This document shows positions 32,861-41,106 of a DNA stretch of 64,000 nt, piece after piece (the first letter of the stretch is position 1; each line of letters begins with the position of its first letter). Source of the stretch: Perlabentimonas gracilis (GTDB lineage Bacteria; Bacteroidota; Bacteroidia; Bacteroidales; Tenuifilaceae); the NCBI RefSeq assembly GCF_011174675.1, contig NZ_JAANIG010000011.1, positions 1-64,000 of the forward strand, in the 5' to 3' direction. Both the position numbers and the translations under genes were made by a program. The notes beneath the pieces are model-generated. The model searched no databases and was not told the DNA's origin. It was given only the letters and a program-made list of their open reading frames with translations.

Positions 32861-35065
32861 TTAGTTTCCTAGTTCTGAAATAAACTTGATACGAACCAGC
32901 CTGATCTCCTCCTCGGTAAAATCCTCTTCGCCCAGGTAGTCCATCGCCTCTTCGATTGACTCGGTCTCGGCCTCCTCCTTAAAGTAATCGTATATTTCAT
33001 CCACCTTCTCCTCGTCGATGGTGCTTTGTATGTAATAGTCGATGTTGATTCGGGTACCCGAGTTAACAATGGCTTCAATTTCGGTGATAAGTTCTGCGAG
33101 TTCCAGGTTTTTGGCCTGCGCAATATCCTCGAGATCCATCTTTCGGTCGATACTCTGGATGATGAATACCTTTAGCAGCGACTTGTTGGCTACGGATTTA
33201 ACCACCATATCTTGAGGTCTGATAATCTCCTTGTCCTCAACATAGGTCTTTATCAGATCAATAAATTCCTTTCCATAGCGCTTGGCCTTGCCTGCTCCTA
33301 CTCCCGTTATATTTTGTAGCTCTTCAATGCTGATGGGGTACTGTATGGCCATATCCTCTAGCGAGGGATCTTGGAAAACAACGAATGGGGGAAGGTTCTT
33401 TTTCTTCGCAATCTTTTTCCGAAGATCCTTTAGCATCGACATAAGCTCCTCATCACAAGATCCGCTTTTGCTCGCCTGTCCAACGGTAACATCGTCTTCG
33501 TCGGATTCTTCGTACTCATGATCCTGTGTAAACATAAAATCGTAAGGCTGCTTAAGGTACTCTTTCCCTTTTTCGGTGATAAGCAGTAGCCCGTAATTCT
33601 CAATATCCTTTTCGATGAATTTGGCCACCAGAGCTTGCCTTATTATCGCATTCCAAAACTTTACATCCTTCTCGCTGCCCTCACCAAACATCTCGAGTTT
33701 ATTGTGCTTGTACGATTTGATGGCTGTGGTTAAGTTACCACAAAGGATGTTGGCCACGTGCTCGGCCTTAAATTTTTCCTTAACGGCTAGTACGGTTTCG
33801 AGCAGTAGCTGAAGATACTCCTTACCCTCGAACTGCGTTTTGGGGTGCAGGCAGTTGTCGCATGCGCTGCAGTTGGGGTCGTGGTACTCCTCGCCAAAGT
33901 AGTGCAAAAGCATTTTTCTGCGGCAAACTGATGATTCGGCATACGAAACTGTTTCGAGCAAAAGCTGCTTGCCAATTTCTTGCTCAGCAACAGGCTTGCC
34001 CTGCATAAACTTTTCTAACTTTTGAATATCCTTGTAGCTGTAGAAGGTGATACACTTTCCCTCGCCTCCATCGCGGCCGGCACGGCCAGTCTCCTGGTAG
34101 TATCCCTCAAGGCTTTTGGGTATGTCGTAGTGAATAACAAACCTAACGTCGGGCTTGTCAATACCCATACCAAAAGCTATGGTTGCCACAATAACATCCA
34201 CATCTTCCATCAGGAACTTATCCTGATTACCGCTTCGGGTGTTCGAGTCCATACCAGCGTGGTAGGGCAATGCTTTTATCCCGTTAACTTTAAGCGTTTC
34301 GGCAATCTCCTCAACTTTTTTGCGGCTAAGGCAGTAAATGATTCCCGACTTGCCAGGGTTATTCTTAATGAACTTGATGATTTCGCGGGTGGTATTCACC
34401 TTGGGCCGAACCTCGTAGTATAGATTTGATCTATTGAATGATGACTTGAATACGTTAGCATCAAGCATGGTTAGGTTCTTCTGAATATCGTGCTGCACCT
34501 TTGGGGTGGCTGTGGCCGTAAGGGCAATGATTGGGGCTGTGCCAATTTCGTTGATGATAGGCCTAATTCGTCTGTATTCAGGACGGAAATCGTGTCCCCA
34601 CTCCGAGATACAGTGTGCCTCATCGATGGCGTAGAATGAAATCTTAACCTGTTTAAGGAATTGGATGTTCTCCTCCTTGGTGAGCGACTCAGGTGCTACG
34701 TATAGCATCTTGGTTTTACCGCTGAGCATATCCTGCTTAACTCGCTGAATCTGCGTTTTATTTAGCGATGAGTTAAGGAAGTGCGCAACACCGTCCTCCA
34801 TGCTAAAGCCCCTCATGGCATCAACCTGATTCTTCATGAGCGCGATAAGGGGAGATATGATAATGGCAGTACCCTCGCTGATAAGAGCCGGTAGCTGGTA
34901 GCAAAGCGATTTGCCACCACCCGTTGGCATAAGCACAAAGGTATCGTTGCCAGCAAGTACATTCCTAATAATGACCTCCTGGTTGCCTTTAAAGCTGCTA
35001 AACCCAAAGTATTTCTTTAGGTGTTCCGATAGGGATATTTCTGATTTAAGGTTCACGCTTGACAT
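32861..35065 (-). CDS. recQ: ATP-dependent DNA helicase RecQ
   Basis: RecQ unwinds DNA 3' to 5' in recombination and fork repair. The 734-residue protein has the Q motif (YFGFSSFKGNQEVIIRN), Walker A MPTGGGKSLCYQLPA near 44, DEAH box YAIDEAHCISEWGHDFRPEYR near 143, and helicase motif VI QETGRAGRDGGEGKC near 328. The RQC zinc site is at C-RRKM...C-SACDNC near 379-403, and an HRDC region starts near 530. A further C-terminal segment (about 640-734), rich in acidic residues, is typical of Bacteroidota RecQ and contains an HTH_40-like domain. It ends at a terminator. Confidence 0.95.
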   Translation of the reverse strand: MSSVNLKSEISLSEHLKKYFGFSSFKGNQEVIIRNVLAGNDTFVLMPTGGGKSLCYQLPALISEGTAIIISPLIALMKNQVDAMRGFSMEDGVAHFLNSSLNKTQIQRVKQDMLSGKTKMLYVAPESLTKEENIQFLKQVKISFYAIDEAHCISEWGHDFRPEYRRIRPIINEIGTAPIIALTATATPKVQHDIQKNLTMLDANVFKSSFNRSNLYYEVRPKVNTTREIIKFIKNNPGKSGIIYCLSRKKVEEIAETLKVNGIKALPYHAGMDSNTRSGNQDKFLMEDVDVIVATIAFGMGIDKPDVRFVIHYDIPKSLEGYYQETGRAGRDGGEGKCITFYSYKDIQKLEKFMQGKPVAEQEIGKQLLLETVSYAESSVCRRKMLLHYFGEEYHDPNCSACDNCLHPKTQFEGKEYLQLLLETVLAVKEKFKAEHVANILCGNLTTAIKSYKHNKLEMFGEGSEKDVKFWNAIIRQALVAKFIEKDIENYGLLLITEKGKEYLKQPYDFMFTQDHEYEESDEDDVTVGQASKSGSCDEELMSMLKDLRKKIAKKKNLPPFVVFQDPSLEDMAIQYPISIEELQNITGVGAGKAKRYGKEFIDLIKTYVEDKEIIRPQDMVVKSVANKSLLKVFIIQSIDRKMDLEDIAQAKNLELAELITEIEAIVNSGTRINIDYYIQSTIDEEKVDEIYDYFKEEAETESIEEAMDYLGEEDFTEEEIRLVRIKFISELGN

Positions 35066-35398
35066 TCCTCACTAAAATTTATCTTTTCCAGTGTCCAAAA
35101 ATTCTGTATATCAGTTATTGTATAAATTCAACTATTTTTGCTTTTTTAAAATTAACGGTTTTTTCAATAAAAGATTTAGCCGTTGGTGTAAAGTTTTGTT
35201 AATGGGTATAAAAATATTAATAAATTTCCTGAATTCTATGCGTGTTGATATATATCATCAAGTTGCTTAACGGTTGTATTTCTGGGTGAAATATATGGCT
35301 TTTTACCTTGAGCTATATTTGTAGATGTTCAATAGTTTATGAGTTTGCTGTATTGTAGTGTAATGCGCGGGATGTAAGGTTAAATCTAATATTTGGTT
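35066..35398. other. AT-rich intergenic region between recQ and tatC
   Basis: These 333 bases separate divergent genes. I see no gene or RNA fold. The region is very AT-rich and contains the TATATTTG -7 element at 35314-35321. Confidence 0.6.
35314..35321 (+). promoter_or_regulatory. Bacteroidota -7 promoter element (TATATTTG)
   Basis: TATATTTG matches TAnnTTTG and lies 77 bases before the tatC ATG. No clear -33 element was seen. Confidence 0.4.
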
Positions 35399-36217
35399 AT
35401 GGGGAACAAGGTTGATGGTAATGAAATGAGTTTTTTAGACCACCTTGAAGAATTGAGATGGGTTTTGGTAAGGTCGGTTGCGGCCATTTTGGTTGGAGCA
35501 ATAGTGGCCTTTATCTTTTCCGATTTTATTTTCGATAGGCTTATCTTCCTGCCCAAAACCCCTGAGTTCTTCACAAATCGTATGCTTTGCCTTTTGGCTG
35601 AGAGGTTAAACTCTCCGGTGCTTTGCATCAACTCCACGCCTCTAAGTATTATAAACATAAATATGGCGGGACAGTTCAATACGCACATTATGGTGTCGGT
35701 GTATATGGGTATTGTTTTGGCATTTCCTTTCATGGTATTCCAATTCTGGAAATTTGTACGCCCTGCCCTTTACGATGTGGAAAGGAAAAAGAGTCGTGGT
35801 GTGGTTTTCTATATCTCGCTCCTGTTTATTGTGGGGGTGCTATTCGGATACTTCATTATTTCACCTCTTACCATCCACTTCCTAGGGGGTTATAGCGTAT
35901 CGGGCGAGGTTACCAATCAGATTAACTTGGGCTCGTACATTGGCTCCGTGGCCTCGGTTACCTTGGCTACCGGAATACTGTTTGAGCTACCAATCCTTGT
36001 GGTTTTTCTCACCAAGGCTGGCATTGTAACACCCATGTTCTTACGCAAGTATCGCAAGCATACCTTTGTGGTTATTATGTCGGTGGCTGCGGTAATCACC
36101 CCTCCCGATATTTTGAGCCTACTACTTGTTACGTTCCCCCTTTGGCTACTTTTTGAGGCCAGCATTGGCCTCTCGGCACGGTTGTATAGGCGGAAGCTAA
36201 AGGGGGAGGGGCAGTAG
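35399..36217 (+). CDS. tatC: Sec-independent protein translocase TatC
   Basis: TatC is the receptor for twin-arginine signal peptides. The 272-residue protein has the N-terminal signature MSFLDHLEELRWVLVRS near 10 and six helices (about 25-45, 95-118, 138-160, 185-205, 220-238, 242-258). VFQFWKFVRPALYDVERKK lies in the second cytoplasmic loop, and the conserved glutamate region FELPILVVFL is near 195. An insertion between helices 1 and 2 (about 50-95) is common in Bacteroidota TatC. The frame opens with TTG two codons upstream, but the ATG at 35399 is preferred. No tatA/B gene lies in the window. Confidence 0.94.
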   Translation: MGNKVDGNEMSFLDHLEELRWVLVRSVAAILVGAIVAFIFSDFIFDRLIFLPKTPEFFTNRMLCLLAERLNSPVLCINSTPLSIININMAGQFNTHIMVSVYMGIVLAFPFMVFQFWKFVRPALYDVERKKSRGVVFYISLLFIVGVLFGYFIISPLTIHFLGGYSVSGEVTNQINLGSYIGSVASVTLATGILFELPILVVFLTKAGIVTPMFLRKYRKHTFVVIMSVAAVITPPDILSLLLVTFPLWLLFEASIGLSARLYRRKLKGEGQ

Positions 36218-36295
36218 TCGCTTTTTTTTGATGTTTTGCATATCAGCTGTTTGTTGCAGTAAATTAACCGATTACAAATCACTAAATCTTACCTA

Positions 36296-36763
36296 ATGAA
36301 AAGCGTTGGTCAAGTAATCATTATGCTAGCTCTGTTTACCTCGTGCTCACCGCAAACCAAGCAGCAATATCTAAAGCAGTACAAAGAGTTTGTTGATGAG
36401 GTAACGGACAATGCAAGGCACTACACCGAGGCCGATTGGCAGCAGACCAACGAGAGGTACTCACTTTTCAACAACCAGTACTACAGTAGGTTTAAAGATG
36501 AGCTAACCCTTGAGGATAAGCTGCAAGTGACTGGCTATAGGATGCAGTTTAACGCAGCCAAAGCTGGTGTTGAGATCGATAGGTTTTATCAACAGTACCT
36601 TAAAAATGATTTGGATAACCTAAGGGAAAACCTGAAGCACTACGTTGAAAATCAAATGGAGGATGATGTTGCACGGGTTCTCGATGAGGCCAAGCGAATT
36701 AGCAACGAGCTGTACCGCGAGCTTAAAAAGCTGGTAGATGAGCTAAGGGAGGAGCGTAAGTGA
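36296..36763 (+). CDS. Small coiled-coil lipoprotein (DUF6565-like)
   Basis: The 155-residue protein begins MKSVGQVIIMLALFTSCSPQ. This is a lipoprotein signal (FTSC) with predicted acylated Cys17. The rest is highly charged and helical (QYLKQYKEFVDEVTDNARHY, then a long segment ending KKLVDELREERK), likely an extended coiled coil in the periplasm. It resembles the DUF6565 family by memory of the YxxEYxxFVxxV...ADW pattern, which I cannot verify here. It overlaps the PqiA-like gene by four bases and follows tatC by 78 bases. Confidence 0.75.
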   Translation: MKSVGQVIIMLALFTSCSPQTKQQYLKQYKEFVDEVTDNARHYTEADWQQTNERYSLFNNQYYSRFKDELTLEDKLQVTGYRMQFNAAKAGVEIDRFYQQYLKNDLDNLRENLKHYVENQMEDDVARVLDEAKRISNELYRELKKLVDELREERK

Positions 36764-37254
36764 GTCGAGCCCTTTTGAAACGAATTGTGCCTTTAACCCT
36801 TTGGGTTGCATCGGTTGGGAGTTACATCATGGGTTTGTATATGCCCTTAATGGTTACCCGCTCCCAAATACTTGGCTTTACCATTAAAAGACAGGAGGTG
36901 GGGCTATTCGATTCCATTAAGCTGTTCTGCAATGGCAATGAGCTGGCGTTAGCCATCGTAATTTTTGCGTTTACCATTGTGCTGCCCATTGCCAAGTATA
37001 TCGAGCTTTTATATCGAATTTCGGTGCACACGCATACACCAAGCCACTACTCTAGGGTGCTGCAGGCATTGGATAAGTGGAGCATGCTCGATGTGTTTGT
37101 GGTGGCGTTACTTATAATGAACTTTAAGCTAAACTCGTCGATAATAGTAATGGAACTCATGGGTGGCACAACGTACTTGGCTATCTCCATTGTGCTACGG
37201 ATGGGTGTTTCGCTAAGCTGGGATTATCTGAATAGGATGGGTGAGCACAGCTAG
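36760..37254 (+). CDS. Single-domain PqiA-like inner-membrane protein
   Basis: The 164-residue protein starts with GTG overlapping the lipoprotein stop (GTGA). Four helices are predicted (about 12-32, 59-78, 109-126, 133-150). The PqiA signature is seen in IVLPIAKYIELLYR near 70 and LQALDKWSMLDVFVVALLI near 96. Known PqiA proteins have two such domains and zinc-binding cysteines, and work with MCE-domain partners in lipid transport across the envelope. Here there is one domain and no zinc-ribbon cysteines, and no MCE gene adjoins. Its stop overlaps the convergent ispH stop by four bases. Confidence 0.8.
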   Translation: MSRALLKRIVPLTLWVASVGSYIMGLYMPLMVTRSQILGFTIKRQEVGLFDSIKLFCNGNELALAIVIFAFTIVLPIAKYIELLYRISVHTHTPSHYSRVLQALDKWSMLDVFVVALLIMNFKLNSSIIVMELMGGTTYLAISIVLRMGVSLSWDYLNRMGEHS

Positions 37255-38129
37255 CTTGGCTGCTTAACTCTGTCGCCCACCTGCTGCATCAACCAAAGCG
37301 GGGTAGATGTTGCTCCGCAAACACCAACCGACTGAACACCCAAGAACCACTCCTCATCAACCTCCTGAGGTGAACTTACAAAATGTGTTCTATCATTTAT
37401 CGACTTACACACCTCGCAAAGCATCTTACCGTTGGAGCTGTTCTTGCCGCTTACAAAAAGGATTACATCGTGCTTTTTAGAAAACTCCATTAGCTCCTTT
37501 TTCCTGTTGGCCACTTGGCCACATATGGAGTTGTGTGCTTTCAACGGGAGGTTCGCATGTAGCCTTTTGGAAATCTCTTGCGAGATGGCTTGGTACTCAT
37601 CGGCGCTTTTGGTGGTTTGGGCAAACAGCTCTACGGGCTTTGAAAAGTCGAGGGAATCAACCTCGCTGATACTTTCAATAACAATGGCATTGCCATTGGT
37701 TTGCCCTACAAGGCCAACCACCTCGGCATGACCCTTCTTGCCATAAATTACAATCTGCCCGCCAATGGCGTTCATACGCTCCCACCCCTCTCGAACCTTC
37801 GTTTGCAGCTTAAGCACCACGGGGCATGAAGCATCAATTAGCTTGATGTTGTTCTTCAGCGCTTTTTGGTATGTTTCTGGTGGCTCGCCGTGTGCTCTGA
37901 GAAGCACTTTTTTGCCCTCAAGCTTATCCAAATCGTTATGCGAAATGGTGATTAGCCCCCTTGCTTTTAGGCGCTCCTCCTCCTCGCTGTTGTGCACTAT
38001 CTGTCCGAGGCAGTAGAGCTTATCATCATTATCAAGCTCGTGCTCGGCTTGCGAGATGGCGTTAACAACCCCAAAGCAAAAGCCCGAGTGGCTATCAATT
38101 TCAACCTTTATGTTCGAGTTATTGCTCAT
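37251..38129 (-). CDS. ispH: 4-hydroxy-3-methylbut-2-enyl diphosphate reductase
   Basis: IspH makes IPP and DMAPP in the last step of the MEP isoprenoid pathway, using an iron-sulfur cluster. Its three cluster cysteines are present: C18 in SGFCFGVVNAI, C102 in DASCPVVLKL and C203 in SICGQVANRK, with the same spacing as in E. coli IspH (12, 96, 197). AHGEPPETY and the C-terminal GATSTPLWLMQQV also fit. The ATG at 38129 is preferred to the GTG one codon upstream. It follows cmk by 47 bases and belongs to the porQ-cmk-ispH cluster. Confidence 0.96.
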   Translation of the reverse strand: MSNNSNIKVEIDSHSGFCFGVVNAISQAEHELDNDDKLYCLGQIVHNSEEEERLKARGLITISHNDLDKLEGKKVLLRAHGEPPETYQKALKNNIKLIDASCPVVLKLQTKVREGWERMNAIGGQIVIYGKKGHAEVVGLVGQTNGNAIVIESISEVDSLDFSKPVELFAQTTKSADEYQAISQEISKRLHANLPLKAHNSICGQVANRKKELMEFSKKHDVILFVSGKNSSNGKMLCEVCKSINDRTHFVSSPQEVDEEWFLGVQSVGVCGATSTPLWLMQQVGDRVKQPS

Positions 38130-38176
38130 CACCTAGTATGCTTATTGTGGTTAAACAGCCTTCGGGAACTTAATGT

Positions 38177-38872
38177 TTATCTTTTGGTAATATGGTTGTA
38201 CAATTTTTGGAACCACTCCATTTGCTGCTCTACGGTCATGTTGGAGTTGTCGAGTACAATGGCATCGTTAGCTTGGCGTAGGGGTGCAACCTCCCTGTTG
38301 CGGTCAATGTGGTCGCGCTGTTCAATGTTCTCTAGCACCTCCTCAAGTGTGGCATTCTGCCCTTTGCTCTCCATTTCCTTTAGCCTTCGCTTGGCTCTAA
38401 TCACAGGGTCGGCAGTCATGAATATTTTGAGCTCTGCATCGGGAAATACCACTGTTCCAATATCGCGGCCATCCATAACAATTCCCTTTTGCTTGCCCAT
38501 CTCCTGCTGCTGCTGGGTCATTTTGCTCCGTACCATAGCAATTGCCGAAACAGGGCTCACCAAGTTCGACACCTCAAGGGTTCTAATCTCATTCTCTACA
38601 ACCTCGTTGTTAAGGGTGGTTAACCAACCTGTACCCGATTGGTTGGGAACAAACCCCACTTTTAGGCTATGAAGTAGTTCGGGCAGCCTGTCCTCGTCAA
38701 CTCCACTGTCGTTAGCAACTCCAGCCCTAATGCAGGCTAGGGTAACGGCTCGGTACATTGCTCCACTGTCAATGTAGATATAGTTTAAGCGTTGGGCAAT
38801 TGCCTTGGCGTAAGTGCTTTTTCCACACGATGAGTAGCCATCGATGGCTATGGTAATCTTCTTGTCTTTCAC
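38177..38872 (-). CDS. cmk: Cytidylate kinase
   Basis: Cmk phosphorylates CMP and dCMP. The P-loop IAIDGYSSCGKSTYAKAIA begins near residue 7, then IDSGAMYRAVTL near 33, the CMP-binding MDGRDIGTVVFPDAE near 130, and RAKRRLKEM and NREVAPLRQANDAI in the lid. The open frame begins with TTG at 38908, but that codon lies inside a TACCTTTG -7 element. The GTG at 38872 gives MKDKKITIAIDG, the normal family start, and is adopted. Length is 231 residues. Confidence 0.95.
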   Translation of the reverse strand: MKDKKITIAIDGYSSCGKSTYAKAIAQRLNYIYIDSGAMYRAVTLACIRAGVANDSGVDEDRLPELLHSLKVGFVPNQSGTGWLTTLNNEVVENEIRTLEVSNLVSPVSAIAMVRSKMTQQQQEMGKQKGIVMDGRDIGTVVFPDAELKIFMTADPVIRAKRRLKEMESKGQNATLEEVLENIEQRDHIDRNREVAPLRQANDAIVLDNSNMTVEQQMEWFQKLYNHITKR

Positions 38873-38905
38873 AAAAAAATGGTTTAATTTTCCTCGAATG
38901 GTATG

Positions 38906-38913
38906 CAAAGGTA
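38906..38913 (-). promoter_or_regulatory. Bacteroidota -7 promoter element (TACCTTTG) for cmk
   Basis: On the minus strand TACCTTTG matches TAnnTTTG. It lies 33 bases before the GTG at 38872 and overlaps the TTG that would start the longer frame, so it decides the start. Confidence 0.55.
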
Positions 38914-38935
38914 GCTTAAAAGTTTGGAGTTGCGG

Positions 38936-39994
38936 CTATGGATTTTTCCTTACGAAAAAGTCGTCGAGGTTGGTGCTGATGGAGAAATGGTTAGATGCAC
39001 CAGCAAGGTGGTATGTGGCACGGCTGTAGTTGATATGAAACTTGTTGAGCTTAATGCCAACTCCCCAGCTAAATCCAACGGTCGATAGGCGTTGCTCAAC
39101 TTTAAGTTCGTTTCGCCGCTGGAAATTGTATCCGCCCCTAAGGTAAAAGTTGGTAATTGGAACAAACTCAACGCCAAGTATAAGGTGGCTCACAAACTCA
39201 CTGCCAAACCGCTCCATTAGCGATGGGCTTCTTTGCTCCTCCCCATCGAAGATTGTGGTTGTGTTGTTAGGGCGAGAGTAATACAGCTTAGATGTTTGTA
39301 TCTGCTGGAGGGTGGCCACAAATCGGAATGGAGCATGGCGAAGCTTTTGGCTAAACCCCGCTACCAGTTCAAAGGGTAGACTTTCCCAAGTGTTGGGGGT
39401 GTATGGTTTAAGCATAGTGCCAATGTTGCGAGCCACAACGCCGGCCGAAAATAGCTGCTCGCTGTTGGTGTACGATATGCCAATGTCAGCACAAATTCCA
39501 AAGGAGTTGTACCTCTCCAAATGCGAGTATATGGGTTTCAAGTTTACTCCAACTGTAAATAGGCTATCGAACGAGTACGAATAGATAAGGTTGATGAGCA
39601 TATCGTAGCCTGTAAACTTGCCGGTTATCGCACCGGTTGCATCGGCTTCAATAAAATCGCCATAGCTTACGTGTTGGAGCGATAGCCCCACATTTCCAAT
39701 CCCTTCGATATTTTTGAAGTACGAAACAAAACCATACTTTATATCAGCAAAGTAGCTTACATAGGAAAGCGATAGGTTGTTGTGCAAATCATCTGAAAGG
39801 TGAGCTGGATTGGTGTTCACAATGCCGGGGTCGGCCTCGTCGAGGGCAACTACCTTGCTGCCCAAAGCTGCACTTCGTGGGGTGATGGGTAGGTTGAGGA
39901 AACCATACACTCCTTGCCCACCAACTTGACCCAGCGCTAGGGTCGATGTGGTCGATAGGATTATAAGGTATACTGTTCGAACTAGGCTGCTCAA
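38936..39994 (-). CDS. porQ: Type IX secretion system outer-membrane protein PorQ
   Basis: The 352-residue protein has a signal peptide (VYLIILSTTSTLALGQ) and the PorQ/PorV-family barrel opening GVYGFLNLPITPRSAALGSK, followed by NTNPAHLSDDLHNNLSLSYV. The rest is amphipathic strands ending near FSISTNLDDFFVRKN. In Porphyromonas gingivalis PorQ is an outer-membrane partner in T9SS-linked surface attachment. The order porQ-cmk-ispH matches what I recall there. The only start is TTG at 39994, preceded by a TAGTTTTG element. The sorting-domain protein in this window is a possible client of the system. Confidence 0.88.
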   Translation of the reverse strand: MSSLVRTVYLIILSTTSTLALGQVGGQGVYGFLNLPITPRSAALGSKVVALDEADPGIVNTNPAHLSDDLHNNLSLSYVSYFADIKYGFVSYFKNIEGIGNVGLSLQHVSYGDFIEADATGAITGKFTGYDMLINLIYSYSFDSLFTVGVNLKPIYSHLERYNSFGICADIGISYTNSEQLFSAGVVARNIGTMLKPYTPNTWESLPFELVAGFSQKLRHAPFRFVATLQQIQTSKLYYSRPNNTTTIFDGEEQRSPSLMERFGSEFVSHLILGVEFVPITNFYLRGGYNFQRRNELKVEQRLSTVGFSWGVGIKLNKFHINYSRATYHLAGASNHFSISTNLDDFFVRKNP

Positions 39995-40031
39995 TGTAAT
40001 ATGATGAATTTTGAAAGGCGTAATTTACCAA

Positions 40032-40039
40032 CAAAACTA
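40032..40039 (-). promoter_or_regulatory. Bacteroidota -7 promoter element (TAGTTTTG) for porQ
   Basis: On the minus strand TAGTTTTG matches TAnnTTTG, 37 bases before the TTG start of porQ. Confidence 0.45.
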
Positions 40040-40178
40040 ATAATTGTAGCATTTATTGCAGCGTTAAAAAGTTCTGTTAGTTCGTTTGGTTTAAGTTTTT
40101 ACTTGATTTATTGTTGTTTGCAGCACGATTTTTACAGACGTTGCAACGATTTATCTGTGGAATATCAACTGGATAAGC

Positions 40179-40186
40179 TAACTTTG
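40179..40186 (+). promoter_or_regulatory. Bacteroidota -7 promoter element (TAACTTTG)
   Basis: TAACTTTG matches TAnnTTTG and precedes the GTG start of the lipid-kinase-like gene by 32 bases. The element is 140 bases from the divergent porQ element. Confidence 0.5.
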
Positions 40187-40218
40187 CGAAACTTTTTAGG
40201 TAATTCGAAAAATTTATT

Positions 40219-41106
40219 GTGGTAAAAGAGCGCGAACCCATTCTTTTTGTCATTAGGCCCTTCGCAGGAATTGGCAATATTAACAAGTTGACTGATAGGA
40301 TAAACAAATCGCTACATAATAGCCGGTTTGTACCCGAGGTGTTGGTTGTTGATAATGCTTCGGATTTGCAGAAATTGATTGGGACGCATATTGGTAATGG
40401 CCACAATAAGGTTTTTGCAGTTGGTGGAAATGCTGCAGTGAATGAGGTTGCTTCGCAGCTGGTGAATACCGAGGCCACGCTTGGAATAGTACCTGTGGGT
40501 TCGGGGAATGGTTTGGCAAGGCATTTACGCATTCCCTCCGATATAGCTAAGGCGGTGAGGATTGTTCATCGCCAAAAGATTGCTATGATTGATTATGGCC
40601 TTGCCAATGGAATGCCATTCTTCTGCAATGCAGGCCTTGGCTTCGATGCCGATGTGGCGGTGAGATTCAGCAAGCTTACCAACCGAAACTTTTGGAGTTA
40701 TGCTCAGGCTTCCCTATCCGAGTTCACCAAGGCTAAGCCTAAACTTTTCCGCATCCATGATAATGGCCATACCATACTTAAGGAGGCCTTCTCAATATCC
40801 ATAGCCAATGCATCACAGTTTGGGCACTATGCATACATTGCCCCCGATGCCGACACAGCCGATGGGTTGCTTGACGTAACTGTTGTGTCGCCGTTACCCA
40901 AATTTTTTGCTCCGAGCATTGGGGCTAAACTCTTTAATGGCACCCTTGGAAAGAGTAAGTACGTTGAGATGTTTAGAGTTAGGCACTTGGTGATTGAAAG
41001 GGAGGATGCATCAGGCTTTCTTCATGTCGACGGAATACCAATATCCACAGGGGGTACAGTAGAGTTTAATCTCCGTTCACTTGGCCTCAAGGTATACGTG
41101 CCTTAG
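40219..41106 (+). CDS. Diacylglycerol/sphingolipid kinase family protein with altered GGDGT motif
   Basis: The 295-residue protein has the DAGK catalytic fold: FVIRPFAGIGN near 10, FAVGGNAAVNEVASQLV near 71, GIVPVGSGNGLARHLRIPSD near 91, GLGFDADVAVRF near 140 and the C-terminal FLHVDGIPISTGG. The kinase core motif GGDGTxNEV normally contributes to ATP binding; here it reads GGNAAVNEV, replacing D, G and T. The paralogue at 55794-56759 has the standard GGDGT. The GTG start follows a -7 element. The gene may encode a lipid kinase with altered or lost catalysis. Its stop overlaps that of the convergent YkgJ gene (TTAG). Confidence 0.85.
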   Translation: MVKEREPILFVIRPFAGIGNINKLTDRINKSLHNSRFVPEVLVVDNASDLQKLIGTHIGNGHNKVFAVGGNAAVNEVASQLVNTEATLGIVPVGSGNGLARHLRIPSDIAKAVRIVHRQKIAMIDYGLANGMPFFCNAGLGFDADVAVRFSKLTNRNFWSYAQASLSEFTKAKPKLFRIHDNGHTILKEAFSISIANASQFGHYAYIAPDADTADGLLDVTVVSPLPKFFAPSIGAKLFNGTLGKSKYVEMFRVRHLVIEREDASGFLHVDGIPISTGGTVEFNLRSLGLKVYVP

